Positions 18,311-27,762 of a DNA stretch of 64,000 nt are shown in pieces. A model generated the notes under the pieces. That model saw only the letters and a list, made by a program, of their open reading frames with translations. It ran no database searches and was not told the DNA's origin. A program made the translations under genes and the position numbers. The DNA is taken from the NCBI GenBank assembly GCA_012927585.1, contig JABBOY010000025.1, forward strand, positions 78,058 to 142,057, given 5' to 3'. This DNA comes from Glaciimonas sp. GTDB taxonomy: Bacteria > Pseudomonadota > Gammaproteobacteria > Burkholderiales > Burkholderiaceae_D. The number at the start of each line of letters is the position of its first letter. Positions within the stretch are counted from its first letter, which is position 1.

Positions 18311-19230
18311 CAACATTGCTCGCCACCATTCACGTACTCATTGCGCTGGCAATGCCCATCTTGCTGGTCGGCATCGTGAACCGGACCAAGTCGCTGTGGG
18401 CTGGCCGCAAGGGCCCCCGCATACTACAGTTGGCATCGGATCTGCGCCGCTTGCTTGGAAAGCGCCCGATCTATAGCACCGTCGCCACACCGCTGTTCAG
18501 GGCCGGCGCCTACGTGGTGCTGATGGCGTCCCTGCTGGCAGCAATGATCGCGCCTATTCTCGGCGGCGTCTCGCTGGTGCAGTTCGATTTCGATTTCATT
18601 CTGTTCGCATACACCCTCGGGCTGGCGCGCATTTTCATAATGCTGTCTGCCATGGATGTCGGCAGTGCGTTCGAGGGCATGGGTGCAGCTCGCGAGGCTT
18701 CGTTCTCCGCTTTCGTCGAGCCGGCATTATTCCTGCTCGTCGGCGCTGCCAGCGTAGCCACCGGCGACACCAGTTTCGCCGGCCTGATTGGCCACCTGCA
18801 CCAAACCGAACCCTTCCGATGGCTGGTAGTTCCCGCTGTCGTCGCACTGTTCATCCTGTTGCAAACCGAGGCCGCACGCGTGCCGGTGGATGACCCGCAT
18901 ACACACCTTGAGCTGACCATGATTCACGAAGTGATGATCCTCGATCACAGCGGCCCTGATCTGGCGGCAATGCATTATGCGGCGGCGCTCAAGATGAGCA
19001 TATACGCGGGCTTGATCGCTGCCCTGCTCAATCCATTCGACCCGCTAGTTGCGCCCGTGGCTGGTGTTCTCACCTCCTTGCTCATCATGGCCGCGGTGGC
19101 AGTGGCGGTCGGATGTGTCGAGTCCCTGGTGGCTCGGTTGCCCATGCGATGGGTGCCGCGCTACCTGATGCTGGCGTCGGCTGCAGCTGTCCTGTGTATG
19201 GCTGCCGTAGGCTGGGGAGCAAGACTCTAA
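18307..19230 (+). CDS. hyfC: HyfC/NuoH-like membrane subunit
   Basis: A 307-residue membrane protein joining the redox arm to the proton channels. It shows NRTKSLWAGRKGPR near residue 30 (the conserved quinone/redox-arm loop), FSAFVEPALF near 135, and PVDDPHTHLELTMIHEVM near 197, the acidic loop typical of HyfC/HycD/NuoH. The start at 18307 (ATGA overlap with the previous stop) is preferred to an in-frame ATG at 18274, which would lie inside the upstream gene. Confidence 0.9.
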   Translation: MTTLLATIHVLIALAMPILLVGIVNRTKSLWAGRKGPRILQLASDLRRLLGKRPIYSTVATPLFRAGAYVVLMASLLAAMIAPILGGVSLVQFDFDFILFAYTLGLARIFIMLSAMDVGSAFEGMGAAREASFSAFVEPALFLLVGAASVATGDTSFAGLIGHLHQTEPFRWLVVPAVVALFILLQTEAARVPVDDPHTHLELTMIHEVMILDHSGPDLAAMHYAAALKMSIYAGLIAALLNPFDPLVAPVAGVLTSLLIMAAVAVAVGCVESLVARLPMRWVPRYLMLASAAAVLCMAAVGWGARL

Positions 19231-19844
19231 TGACACTGCCGCTAATCATCTTTCTTCTCACCGCTGTGATTCCGGTCTTCTTTGGAAAAATTCGGTCCGC
19301 GCCTTTTTGGCTTTGCTTGCAGGCGATTATGCTGGGCTGGAACGGCATTGCTCAGCACGCCGAGATTTCGAACCATGCACTGCCGGCATTGTTCGAGATC
19401 ATAGTTGTTCGCGTTTGCATGGCACCGCTCCTGCTGCGCCGCACGATTCACCGCAGGGCTGAGCCGAACCTGGATTTGATGCCGTCCAACCTGTTTGCCT
19501 GGGCAATCGGTGCGGCACTCATCGTGCTGGCATTCGAATTCGGCGGAGTATCCATGACTCACCCCGGTGCTCTTACACTTGGCGTCGTGGGCGCGACGGT
19601 GATGATCGCCCTACTTATCCTGTCGACCAACAGTTCTCCGCCGGCGCAATTAGTTGCCATGCTCTTCATGGAAAATGCCCTGGTGTTATTCGAGTCACTG
19701 CTACCCGAACCGTGGCCACTGCCTGTACATGCCGCTTTGGGTGCGGTCTACATCCTCACTGTCGGCGTAGGGAGCTGGCTCTTGGGAACACCCTCCTCTT
19801 CCAGAGTCCTGATGGATCAGGAAGAGCGAAAGGAGATTCTATGA
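19230..19844 (+). CDS. hyfE: HyfE/NuoK-like membrane subunit
   Basis: A 204-residue protein with about 6-7 hydrophobic segments, corresponding to HyfE, whose C-terminal half resembles NuoK. The Glu of MLFMENALVLFESLLP (near residues 149-157) matches the buried carboxylates used for proton transfer. The ATG at 19230 shares one base with the previous TAA stop. A short C-terminal basic/acidic tail (DQEERKE) faces the cytoplasm. It is co-translated with hyfF through an ATGA overlap. Confidence 0.85.
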   Translation: MTLPLIIFLLTAVIPVFFGKIRSAPFWLCLQAIMLGWNGIAQHAEISNHALPALFEIIVVRVCMAPLLLRRTIHRRAEPNLDLMPSNLFAWAIGAALIVLAFEFGGVSMTHPGALTLGVVGATVMIALLILSTNSSPPAQLVAMLFMENALVLFESLLPEPWPLPVHAALGAVYILTVGVGSWLLGTPSSSRVLMDQEERKEIL

Positions 19845-21295
19845 ACGGCGCGGAATTGTTGACGATAAACGAACACACTACCGAGCCCACTGCCACTGGC
19901 ACCAATTCAGTGCGGCACCGCTGGGTCGGGTCTGCACTGGTTGGGGTGGCTTTAGTCAACTTTCTAGTATGTTTTGCGATCTTTGTGCGGATTCCAATCG
20001 GGGAGTTGCCCCTGTACTTTTTGCAGCGGTATTTCGTGCTCGACCCGACCTCATTGCTGTTCCTGTTGCTGATCAATACAGTCTTCCTCGGTATCAGCGT
20101 CTACATGTACTCAAGGGTACACACTTCTCGCGTGCTGGCGGAAAACATGCTGCCAAGAGCTGCCCTCTCACTAGCATTCATGGTTGCCATGAACCTGGGG
20201 GTAATGTCCAACAACCTGCTCATGCTATGGGCCCTCATCGAAGTGACCACGCTGTGCGCTGTGCCGCTGGTTGCGCAGGGCAGTTCGAGCACGCCACGGC
20301 GCGTCGCCTGGCATTACATGCTGTATTCGAGCATGTCGCTGGCGCTAACGTTCCTCGGTTTCATGTGTCTGACCCGGTCCGCGCACCTGCACGGCTTGGA
20401 GATCAACTTCGCGTTCGACCAATTGGCATTGGCATTGCCTTCGGCTGGCGATAACTGGCAACGCCTCGGCCTCGCGCTCATGCTGTTCGGACTCGGCGGC
20501 AAGCTGGGCCTGGCCCCCCTGTATGGCTGGATGCCGGCGACTTACGAAGCCGCGCCAACCAGCACCAGCGCGCTGCTGGCAGCCGTGCAATTCAACATCA
20601 GTGTGTTGGCCGTATTCAGGATTCTGCAGGTATTCCACGTAAGCCACAGTAGTTTCGTCACGCATGAGTTACTCATCATGGGATGCCTTTCGTTAGCGGT
20701 GGCAGCGATTCAAGTCATGGCCGCGCGCAACTACAAGCGTCTGATCGCCTATGCCTGCGTTAGCTCGTCGGGCGTCATCGCTATCGGGCTTTCTGTGGGT
20801 AAAGTGGCGGCCTATGGCGTCGTCTTATATGTTGTCAGTAGTGCCTTCGTCAAAGCGCTATTGTTCCTTACGGCGGGCCGACTACGCGCGGTCTACGGAA
20901 CCAACGATGTCGCTGCATTGAGTGGCGTGATCAGGGTGCTGCCGTTCTCGGGATTGCTGTTCGCGGTGGGTATCTTTGCCCTGTTGGGGTTCCCGCCGTT
21001 CGGCAGCTTCATGGCGGAGATGCTGATCCTGTCAGGCATCGTGCAATCCAGCGACTGGATTACCTTTACGCTGATGTGCACCATGTTGACTATCATTTTC
21101 GTCGCCGCCGGACGTTCGATTTTTCCGATGCTGTGGGGCCCCTCGAACAGAACGGGTTCGACTATCAAAGAACCTTGGGTGACCGCCATTCCGAAACTCG
21201 GGTTCGTCGCTGCCCTGGTTTTGCTAGGCGTATACACGCCGGAACCCATCAACCAGCTTCTCTTGCTGGTGGCTCAGTCGATTGGTGGACAATAA
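19841..21295 (+). CDS. hyfF: HyfF/NuoN-like proton-translocating membrane subunit
   Basis: A 484-residue antiporter-like subunit with about 14 hydrophobic segments. Key residues are Glu in LWALIEVTTLCAVPLV (near residue 130), Lys in LFGLGGKLGLAPLYGWMP (near 221) and Lys in SAFVKALLFLTAGRL (near 335). An AAGGAG box precedes the ATG. It is the second proton-channel subunit of the complex beside HyfB. Its stop overlaps the next start by one base. Confidence 0.9.
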   Translation: MNGAELLTINEHTTEPTATGTNSVRHRWVGSALVGVALVNFLVCFAIFVRIPIGELPLYFLQRYFVLDPTSLLFLLLINTVFLGISVYMYSRVHTSRVLAENMLPRAALSLAFMVAMNLGVMSNNLLMLWALIEVTTLCAVPLVAQGSSSTPRRVAWHYMLYSSMSLALTFLGFMCLTRSAHLHGLEINFAFDQLALALPSAGDNWQRLGLALMLFGLGGKLGLAPLYGWMPATYEAAPTSTSALLAAVQFNISVLAVFRILQVFHVSHSSFVTHELLIMGCLSLAVAAIQVMAARNYKRLIAYACVSSSGVIAIGLSVGKVAAYGVVLYVVSSAFVKALLFLTAGRLRAVYGTNDVAALSGVIRVLPFSGLLFAVGIFALLGFPPFGSFMAEMLILSGIVQSSDWITFTLMCTMLTIIFVAAGRSIFPMLWGPSNRTGSTIKEPWVTAIPKLGFVAALVLLGVYTPEPINQLLLLVAQSIGGQ

Positions 21296-22776
21296 TGAAA
21301 CCCGCAGAACCGCTTCTCATCCTCCTTGCCCGCGAAATACCGCAAACCGGCCTCCAGGAATTTACCCGTTTGTGCGCTGATTGCCTGGATTCCGGCGATA
21401 GGATACTCACGCTTTTCGGCCGACCCGACGGCGGCGAAGACGTTATCGTGAGCGCGGTGATAGAAGGAGTTGGCGGCCGCCTTTCGGTGCTGCGGGCCAA
21501 GGCAAAGCGCGGCGAACGGTTCGATTCGCTCACACTCCGGTACCCGGCAGTACACATGTTCGAGCGCGAACTCTGGGAGCAGATGGACATTACTCCTGCA
21601 GGGCATCCCTGGCTCAAGCCGATTCGCCATGAAGGTGCGCGCCAGCAGCACATGACGGACTACCCATTTTTCCAGGTGCGCGGGGCAGAGGTGCATGAGG
21701 TTGGGGTAGGACCGATTCACTCAAGCGTAATCGAACCGGGACATTTCCGTTTCATGTGCCTCGGTGAGCAGGTTCACCATCTGGAAATCCAGTTGGGCTA
21801 TCAGCATCGGGGTGTCGAACAACTATTACTGCGCCGCAAGCCGCTCTTGCTGACATCTACCGTTGAATCCATCGTGGGTGACTCGAGCATTGCGTATGCC
21901 TGGGCCTACTGCGCTGCGCTGGAAGCGTTTTCGGAAACGGAAGTAAGCGTTGAGCAAGACCTTGTTCGCGGTGTAGCTCTTGAGTTGGAGCGGGTGGCGA
22001 TGCACGTTGGAGCACTGGGCGGGATGTCCGGCGACATTGCCTTCTTGCAAGGCGGTGCGACCTATGGGCGGTTACGAACTGCAATCATTAACGCGTCCAT
22101 GCTCATTTGTGGCAGTCGCTTTGGACGCGGCTGGCTCAGGCCGGGCGGTGTGCGGTTCGGACTGTCGGACGCGTTGCGACAGGACCTGCTTGCGACGCTC
22201 GCCGCGTTTGCGCGCGACTTTGCACAAGTCAACGAACTGATGCTCAGTGCACGTAGCGTGCAGGCCCGGCTTCAGAATGTTGGCGTCTTAAGTACAACTG
22301 CTGCCAGAGAAATCGGGATGGTCGGCCTTGCAGCGCGTGCCAGTGGCGTAGCTGTTGATACGCGAGTTAGCCTGCCTGGACGCCTGTATGACGCCTATCC
22401 TGTATCTCTTGCGACGGAGGAAAGCGGCGACTGTTGGGCGCGCCTGCGGCTACGCATGCGGGAGATCGACGAGTCCGTCCGTTGGGTCACGCAAATACTC
22501 GGAGAACCAGCTCTCGATCTGCGCGCCACAGCGCCTGGCGTGACTAAAACGCTGCGCCCCGATATGCTCTGCGTTTCCGTTCGCGAAGGCTGCCGGGGAG
22601 AAGTTGTACATGTGATCGAGACAAAAAGCGATGGCAGCCTGCTTCACTATAAAGTTCAGGATCCATCACTCCAAAACTGGTTTGGCGAAGCTCTTTCCGT
22701 GAGAGATAACGAAATTTCAGACTTCCCAATCTGTAACAAGAGTTTTGATCTTTCCTACTGTGGAAATGATCTTTAG
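21295..22776 (+). CDS. hyfG: HyfG-like large subunit without NiFe ligands (NuoC-NuoD fusion)
   Basis: A 493-residue cytoplasmic-arm subunit: an N-terminal NuoC-like domain (about 1-130) fused to a NuoD/hydrogenase-large-subunit domain. In catalytic group 4 hydrogenases the first metal motif after RGxE is RxCGxC; here RGVEQ (172-176) is followed by VESIVGDSS (190-198), with no cysteine. The C-terminal end DFPICNKSFDLSYCGNDL does not follow the DPCxxC form either. It therefore probably does not bind a NiFe centre and works like the quinone-pocket subunit of complex I or the Ehr family. No maturation protease site or hyp genes are seen. Confidence 0.85.
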   Translation: MKPAEPLLILLAREIPQTGLQEFTRLCADCLDSGDRILTLFGRPDGGEDVIVSAVIEGVGGRLSVLRAKAKRGERFDSLTLRYPAVHMFERELWEQMDITPAGHPWLKPIRHEGARQQHMTDYPFFQVRGAEVHEVGVGPIHSSVIEPGHFRFMCLGEQVHHLEIQLGYQHRGVEQLLLRRKPLLLTSTVESIVGDSSIAYAWAYCAALEAFSETEVSVEQDLVRGVALELERVAMHVGALGGMSGDIAFLQGGATYGRLRTAIINASMLICGSRFGRGWLRPGGVRFGLSDALRQDLLATLAAFARDFAQVNELMLSARSVQARLQNVGVLSTTAAREIGMVGLAARASGVAVDTRVSLPGRLYDAYPVSLATEESGDCWARLRLRMREIDESVRWVTQILGEPALDLRATAPGVTKTLRPDMLCVSVREGCRGEVVHVIETKSDGSLLHYKVQDPSLQNWFGEALSVRDNEISDFPICNKSFDLSYCGNDL

Positions 22777-22784
22777 GACAAACG

Positions 22785-23624
22785 ATGTTTAAATCGATCG
22801 CAGTCAGGGTTGCGCAAGGAACCCAATATATCAAGGACCCTCGAAAGGCAAATCCCGCAGGCTTTCGAGGCAAGCCCGTGATTAGCGCTGCAGCGTGTGA
22901 AGAAGGATGCACCGCTTGCGTGGCTTCGTGCCCGACGGGTGCGATAACACTGACGGCCATGACGGAAATGCCCTCTCCCCCAACCCCTCTCCCGCAGGCG
23001 GGAGAGGGGAGCGAAGTGAGTCGCTACGCAACTTCCACGTTAGATACAGTCAAGATCGATTTGGGGCGCTGCGTAATGTGCGGCGACTGCGAGCCGGCAT
23101 GTCCGTCCGCCAAACTATCGTTTATAAACGATTTCAGACTGGCATCCACGGAACGTACCGGACTTGTCGTCAGCGAATCGCGACCTCATATTGACCCGAT
23201 CAAGGTGTCCTCCGCGCTACGCAGGAGGTTCGGTCGTTCGCTCAAGCTTCGGGTGGTTTCTGCTGGTGGATGCAACGGCTGCGAGCTTGAGATCAACGCG
23301 CTGTCGAATGTTAATTTCGACTTTGGAAGATACGGAATCGACATCGTGGCGTCACCCCGGCATGCCGACGGCTTGGTGTTGTCGGGTGTGCTTAACCAGA
23401 ATATGGCACAGTCGCTACAGCTATGCTGGGATGGGATTCCAGATCCGAAGTTCGTTATCGCTGTCGGAGCATGCGCTATCTCCGGTAGCCCATTTGAAGG
23501 GGCAGCGGGAATCGAGCGCAGCTTCCTGGAGCGATTTACACCATCGCTCTACATTCCAGGCTGTCCGCCGCACCCGCTAACATTTATTTGCGGGGTTCTC
23601 GACTTGCTTGGAATTCCAAGCTGA
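22785..23624 (+). CDS. hyfI: Fused ferredoxin and NuoB/HyfI-like small subunit, with a repeat-encoded insert
   Basis: A 279-residue electron-transfer subunit. The N-terminal part is a two-cluster ferredoxin (HyfH/NuoI-like) with cysteines 38, 42, 45, 49 and 96, 99, 102, 106. The C-terminal part is NuoB/HyfI-like with the N2-type cluster ligands in GCNGCE (163, 166), GACAISG (230) and PGCPPHP (260). Residues about 61-80, between the two ferredoxin motifs, come from a GC-rich palindromic repeat inserted in frame, giving a Pro/Ser/Gly-rich loop. It is the last gene of the operon and would pass electrons from the donor (ferredoxin or AOR-type protein) to the HyfG-like subunit. Confidence 0.88.
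   Translation: MFKSIAVRVAQGTQYIKDPRKANPAGFRGKPVISAAACEEGCTACVASCPTGAITLTAMTEMPSPPTPLPQAGEGSEVSRYATSTLDTVKIDLGRCVMCGDCEPACPSAKLSFINDFRLASTERTGLVVSESRPHIDPIKVSSALRRRFGRSLKLRVVSAGGCNGCELEINALSNVNFDFGRYGIDIVASPRHADGLVLSGVLNQNMAQSLQLCWDGIPDPKFVIAVGACAISGSPFEGAAGIERSFLERFTPSLYIPGCPPHPLTFICGVLDLLGIPS
22984..23009. repeat. GC-rich palindromic repeat inside hyfI
   Basis: CCCCTCTCCCGC (22984-22995) and GCGGGAGAGGGG (22998-23009) are perfect 12-bp inverted arms with a 2-bp loop; repeat-like flanks run from about 22970 to 23030. I recognise this as the common dispersed palindrome of many proteobacterial genomes, usually intergenic. Here it is read through in frame. Confidence 0.85.
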
Positions 23625-23674
23625 AAAATGTAGTGTCCCAAAGTGCGGCCAACATAGTCGCACAATTTCTGTGC

Positions 23675-24241
23675 TCAAGCCTTAGGTAGTGTCACGCCCA
23701 CCTGGCCCTGATATTTCCCATTGCGATCTTTGTAAGAAGTCTCGCATACCTCGTCCCCCTCAAAAAATAGCACTTGCGCGCAACCTTCGTTGGCATAAAT
23801 CTTGGCCGGCAATGGCGTGGTATTGGAAAATTCCAGTGTCACATAACCTTCCCACTCAGGCTCAAACGGGGTCACATTGACGATGATGCCGCAGCGTGCA
23901 TAGGTCGACTTTCCCAGACAAATGGTCAACACGCTACGCGGAATGCGGAAATACTCGATGGTGCGCGCAAGCGCAAATGAGTTGGGCGGGATAATGCACA
24001 CATCGCTCTTGATATCGACGAAAGAGTTTTCATCGAAATTCTTGGGGTCCACGATGGTGCTGTTGATATTCGTAAAAATTTTGAATTCATTGGCGCAGCG
24101 GATATCGTAACCGTAGGAAGAAGTGCCATAGGAAACGATCTTTTGGCCGTTTTGCTCCCGCACCTGGCCAGGCTCGAAAGGCTCGATCATGCGGTGCTGT
24201 TGCGCCATGCGGCGGATCCAGTTATCGGATTTGATGCTCAT
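23675..24241 (-). CDS. dcd: dCTP deaminase
   Basis: Deaminates dCTP to dUTP, supplying dUMP for ThyA. The 188-residue length is standard. Motifs: SSYGYDIRC near residue 42, [11 protein letters not shown] near 110 (substrate-binding Ser/Arg region) and [20 protein letters not shown] near 121 with the catalytic Glu in LEF. It is convergent with the hyf-like operon, with 50 bp between stops, and is followed on its own strand by nothing close. Confidence 0.95.
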   Translation of the reverse strand: MSIKSDNWIRRMAQQHRMIEPFEPGQVREQNGQKIVSYGTSSYGYDIRCANEFKIFTNINSTIVDPKNFDENSFVDIKSDVCIIPPNSFALARTIEYFRIPRSVLTICLGKSTYARCGIIVNVTPFEPEWEGYVTLEFSNTTPLPAKIYANEGCAQVLFFEGDEVCETSYKDRNGKYQGQVGVTLPKA

Positions 24242-24355
24242 AATGGATGGTCGATTTTAACTAAAGTGAGTAAAAGGCCCAGAGCTTGTCTGCTATTGCT
24301 CGAATTACCAGCCCGTGATTTTACGCCTACTGCCGGCTCAGGCTTGCGCTAATGC

Positions 24356-24390
24356 AAAAAAACCGCCCAACTTTACAGTACGGGCGGTTT
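24356..24390 (-). terminator. Intrinsic terminator of pnp
   Basis: On the minus strand AAACCGCCC pairs with GGGCGGTTT and is followed by a run of T (the A-run at 24356-24362 on the plus strand). It lies 25 bp after the pnp stop. Confidence 0.85.
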
Positions 24391-24414
24391 GGCACAGAAG
24401 CGGCCTGATTACTA

Positions 24415-26550
24415 TTATTGCGGTTGCTGTAGTGCAGCTTCCCCGGATTCTGCCGCTGCAGCTTTCATCGACAGTTTCAGGCGGCCACGGTCATCGGTTT
24501 CCAGTACCTTGACTTTGACTTGCTGGCCTTCTTTCAAATAGTCAGCGACCGCATTGACGCGTTCGTTGGCGATTTGGCTGATGTGCAGTAAGCCATCCTT
24601 GCCCGGCATGACTTGAACAATCGCGCCAAAATCGAGCAATTTCAGGACTGTGCCTTCATAGATCTTGCCGACTTCGACTTCGGCCGTCAATTCCATGATA
24701 CGGCGCTTGGCTTCCTGTCCGGCGCTGGCATCGACCGACGCAATAGTCACGATGCCTTCATCATTGATGTCGATCTGGGTGCCTGTTTCTTCGGTCAGTG
24801 CGCGGATTACTGCGCCGCCCTTGCCGATCACGTCACGGATTTTCTCCGGATTGATCTTGACCGTGATCAGGCGCGGTGCAAAGTCGGACAGCTCGGTTTT
24901 GCTGCCGTGCGGTACTGCTTCCTGCATCTTGCCCAGAATATGGATGCGGCCTTCCTTGGCTTGCGCCAGCGCGACTTGCATGATTTCTTTGGTGATACCC
25001 TGGATTTTGATATCCATTTGCAGCGCAGTGATGCCTTCTGCAGTGCCAGCCACTTTGAAATCCATATCGCCCAGGTGATCTTCATCGCCCAGGATATCGC
25101 TCAGCACGGCAAACTTGCTGCCGTCCTTGATCAAGCCCATCGCGATGCCGGCTACGTGCGCTTTCATCGGCACGCCGGCATCCATCAGCGCCAGACAGCC
25201 GCCGCAGACCGAAGCCATCGAAGAAGAACCGTTCGATTCGGTTATTTCCGACACCAGACGTACTGAATAGCTAAAATCTTCCGGTGCGGGCAAAGCGGCC
25301 AGAAGCGCGCGCTTGGCCAAACGGCCATGGCCGATTTCACGCCGTTTCGGAGTACCGACACGGCCGGTTTCGCCAGTGGCGAACGGAGGCATGTTGTAAT
25401 GCAACATGAAGCGATCAGCGTATTCGCCCATCAAGGCATCGATTTTTTGCTCGTCGCGCGCGGTTCCGAGAGTAGCAACAACCAAAGCCTGCGTTTCACC
25501 ACGGGTGAACAATGCGGAGCCGTGCGTGCGCGGCAACACACCGGTGCGGATCGAAATCGGCCGTACAGTGCGGGTGTCGCGACCGTCGATGCGCGGTTCG
25601 CCGTCCAGAATCTGGGAACGCACGATTTTAGCTTCGAGGTCGAACAGCATATTGCCAATTTCAGCCGCATCTGGAGCTGCTTCACTACGTGCTGCAGCTT
25701 GTTCGGCCAAGGTGGCAGATACGCTTGCGGTCGCTTCTTTGAGCTTGGCGGTGCGAGCTTGCTTTTCCTTGATTTGATAAGCAGCGCGCAACAGCGGCTC
25801 GGCGACGGCGGCAACTGCAGCAAGCAACGGCTCATTCTTGGCAGCAGGTGCCCACTGTACTTCCGGCTTGCCACCATCGCGCACCAGTTCGTGGATTGCG
25901 TCGATGACTGCTTTCATTTGTTCATGACCGAACATGACCGCACCCAGCATGACTTCTTCCGACAACTGCTGGGCTTCCGATTCAACCATCAGTACAGCAA
26001 GTTCGGTGCCCGCAACCACCAGATTCATTTGGGAATTCACTAACTGGGAGGTAGTCGGGTTCAACACATACTGACCATCGACATAACCGACGCGAGCAGC
26101 ACCGACCGGGCCGTTGAAAGGCAGACCGGCCACACTTAGCGCGGCAGAAGCACCAATCATTGCCGCGATATCCGGGTCTATTTCAGGATTGACCGATAGC
26201 ACATGAATAATGATCTGCACTTCATTCATGTAGCCCTCTGGAAACAGAGGGCGGATTGGACGATCGATCAGACGCGAGGTCAATGTCTCTTTTTCCGAAG
26301 GACGACCTTCGCGCTTGAAAAAACCGCCGGGAATACGGCCGGCAGCATAAGTTTTCTCAACATAATCAACGGTCAAGGGGAAAAAATCCTGACCAGGCTT
26401 GGCATCTTTTCGCGCCACAACAGTAGCGAGCACAACCGTATCTTCAATCGATACCATGACTGCGCCAGAGGCTTGCCGTGCGATTTCGCCGGTTTCGAGC
26501 GTGACTTGGTGTTGGCCGTACTGGAAGGTTTTAGTGACTTTATTAAACAC
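24415..26550 (-). CDS. pnp: Polynucleotide phosphorylase
   Basis: A 711-residue 3'-5' phosphorolytic exoribonuclease, trimeric, core of the degradosome. Domains in order: first RNase PH domain (about 1-215), linker helices, second RNase PH domain (about 320-545) with the catalytic [10 protein letters not shown] (two Asp), KH domain with IGKGGAVIR near 560, and S1 domain near 620-690 ([17 protein letters not shown]). It lies downstream of rpsO on the same strand, separated by a strong hairpin, the same arrangement as in E. coli where RNase III cuts before pnp and PNPase represses itself. Confidence 0.97.
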   Translation of the reverse strand: MFNKVTKTFQYGQHQVTLETGEIARQASGAVMVSIEDTVVLATVVARKDAKPGQDFFPLTVDYVEKTYAAGRIPGGFFKREGRPSEKETLTSRLIDRPIRPLFPEGYMNEVQIIIHVLSVNPEIDPDIAAMIGASAALSVAGLPFNGPVGAARVGYVDGQYVLNPTTSQLVNSQMNLVVAGTELAVLMVESEAQQLSEEVMLGAVMFGHEQMKAVIDAIHELVRDGGKPEVQWAPAAKNEPLLAAVAAVAEPLLRAAYQIKEKQARTAKLKEATASVSATLAEQAAARSEAAPDAAEIGNMLFDLEAKIVRSQILDGEPRIDGRDTRTVRPISIRTGVLPRTHGSALFTRGETQALVVATLGTARDEQKIDALMGEYADRFMLHYNMPPFATGETGRVGTPKRREIGHGRLAKRALLAALPAPEDFSYSVRLVSEITESNGSSSMASVCGGCLALMDAGVPMKAHVAGIAMGLIKDGSKFAVLSDILGDEDHLGDMDFKVAGTAEGITALQMDIKIQGITKEIMQVALAQAKEGRIHILGKMQEAVPHGSKTELSDFAPRLITVKINPEKIRDVIGKGGAVIRALTEETGTQIDINDEGIVTIASVDASAGQEAKRRIMELTAEVEVGKIYEGTVLKLLDFGAIVQVMPGKDGLLHISQIANERVNAVADYLKEGQQVKVKVLETDDRGRLKLSMKAAAAESGEAALQQPQ

Positions 26551-26687
26551 GGAGAGTTCCTTTCTAATTGCCGACAGAATTTCAGGCGCTGTCGTTCACC
26601 TCACCGCAGGTATCAAGTCAATGTTGACCTGACACCCTCTTGCTTTACTACAAACCGGCATTGCAATGCAGAATCCGCAAAATAGCA

Positions 26688-26721
26688 AAATGCCTGCGAC
26701 AGCGAACTGGCGCAGGCATTT
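26688..26721 (-). terminator. Hairpin between rpsO and pnp (terminator/processing site)
   Basis: AAATGCCTGCG and CGCAGGCATTT form a perfect 11-bp stem with a 12-bp loop; on the minus strand TTTTGCTATTTTG follows. By analogy with E. coli it may be a leaky rpsO terminator or an RNase processing hairpin controlling pnp. Confidence 0.75.
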
Positions 26722-26769
26722 CGGCTTATACAATCCGATAGCAATGACGTGGACTACTTAGTTATCTGC

Positions 26770-27039
26770 TTATTTGCGCAAACCGAGCTTTTGAATCAGG
26801 TCGCGATAACGGCTTACGTTCTTGCTTTTTAGGTAAGAGAGCAGGCTTTTGCGACGGTTGACCATCATGATCAAGCCACGCCGTGAATGGTGATCCTTAA
26901 CGTGTGTTTTAAAATGGCCGTTGAGGTCATTGATGCGCGCGGTCAGCAACGCAACTTGCACTTCCGGGGACCCAGTATCATTTTGGGCGCGAGCATTGTC
27001 TGCGACGATGGCAGCTTTTGCGGATTTTTCGATAGTCAT
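26770..27039 (-). CDS. rpsO: 30S ribosomal protein S15
   Basis: An 89-residue primary 16S rRNA-binding protein, standard length. Characteristic sequence includes [17 protein letters not shown] near residues 20-36, [15 protein letters not shown] near 42-56 and LLSYLKSKN near 66. It starts the rpsO-pnp unit. The 130 bp upstream of the ATG probably contain the promoter and leader. Confidence 0.98.
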   Translation of the reverse strand: MTIEKSAKAAIVADNARAQNDTGSPEVQVALLTARINDLNGHFKTHVKDHHSRRGLIMMVNRRKSLLSYLKSKNVSRYRDLIQKLGLRK

Positions 27040-27187
27040 AATGAACCTTTAACATGCGATGCACAGAGTAATTAACCCTACACACCGTGAACAAATAAAT
27101 AAAAATCTGGTCTTAATTTAGACCAGACGCGCATTATAGCGGAAATACAAAGTCGATTCAAACCCTTGGTCACAACGAGGAAATCTT

Positions 27188-27724
27188 ATGAAAACATTGT
27201 TCAAACCGGCCCAACTAGTTTTACTGGCATGTATCTTGGCCAGTTTGTCTGGTTGCGCCAATTTTGGCGGGCCGGCCGTTACACCCGGCCAGAGTGAATC
27301 TGAAATCATCAGCAAGCTGGGCTCGCCCAGCGCACGCTATCAGGAAGGAAACGACAGTATTTTGGCGTATGTGCATGGCCCGTGGGGACAGCAAACCTAT
27401 ATGGCACGGCTGGATGCCAGCAGACGTCTAAAATCCTATGAGCAAGTTCTAACCACGCAAAAGTTCGCTACAGTAACGATCGGCGCCACAAACCAGGAAA
27501 CTATCCTGCACACTTTCGGCAAGCCAGCTGAGACCTCTTACCTATCGTTGTCAGACTTGACGGTGTGGACTTACCGCTACAAGGAAAGTGGCGTCTGGGA
27601 TTCGATGATGCATGTCCATTTCGATCGCAATGGCATTGTGCAAAAAATGATGAACGGGCCGGATACTTGGCTGGAACCTCGGCAAGAATTGGTAGGCGGA
27701 CATTTTTTCAATCGAATGCGGTAA
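27188..27724 (+). CDS. Outer-membrane lipoprotein, BamE/SmpA-like repeats
   Basis: A 178-residue predicted lipoprotein with a basic N-terminus, hydrophobic core and lipobox LSGC (Cys near residue 23). The mature part contains two repeats of a short helix-strand motif, PGQSESEIISKLGSP near 33-47 and GATNQETILHTFGKP near 98-112, the pattern of the BamE/SmpA fold. Function unknown; such proteins often bind other envelope proteins. AGGA precedes the ATG. Divergent from rpsO and convergent with leuA; a 59-bp repeat copy follows 39 bp after the stop. Confidence 0.75.
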   Translation: MKTLFKPAQLVLLACILASLSGCANFGGPAVTPGQSESEIISKLGSPSARYQEGNDSILAYVHGPWGQQTYMARLDASRRLKSYEQVLTTQKFATVTIGATNQETILHTFGKPAETSYLSLSDLTVWTYRYKESGVWDSMMHVHFDRNGIVQKMMNGPDTWLEPRQELVGGHFFNRMR

Positions 27725-27762
27725 AAAAAGCAGCATTCACGAATTAAAACATACTACGCGTT

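Noticed and set aside
22785..23624. Interpretation of the hyfI-like gene as a pseudogene because of the inserted repeat
   Set aside because: The insert keeps the frame, no stop arises, and all FeS-ligand cysteines before and after it remain.
24613..26043. Plus-strand frames antisense to pnp
   Set aside because: They are complements of the conserved pnp coding sequence and show no domain pattern.
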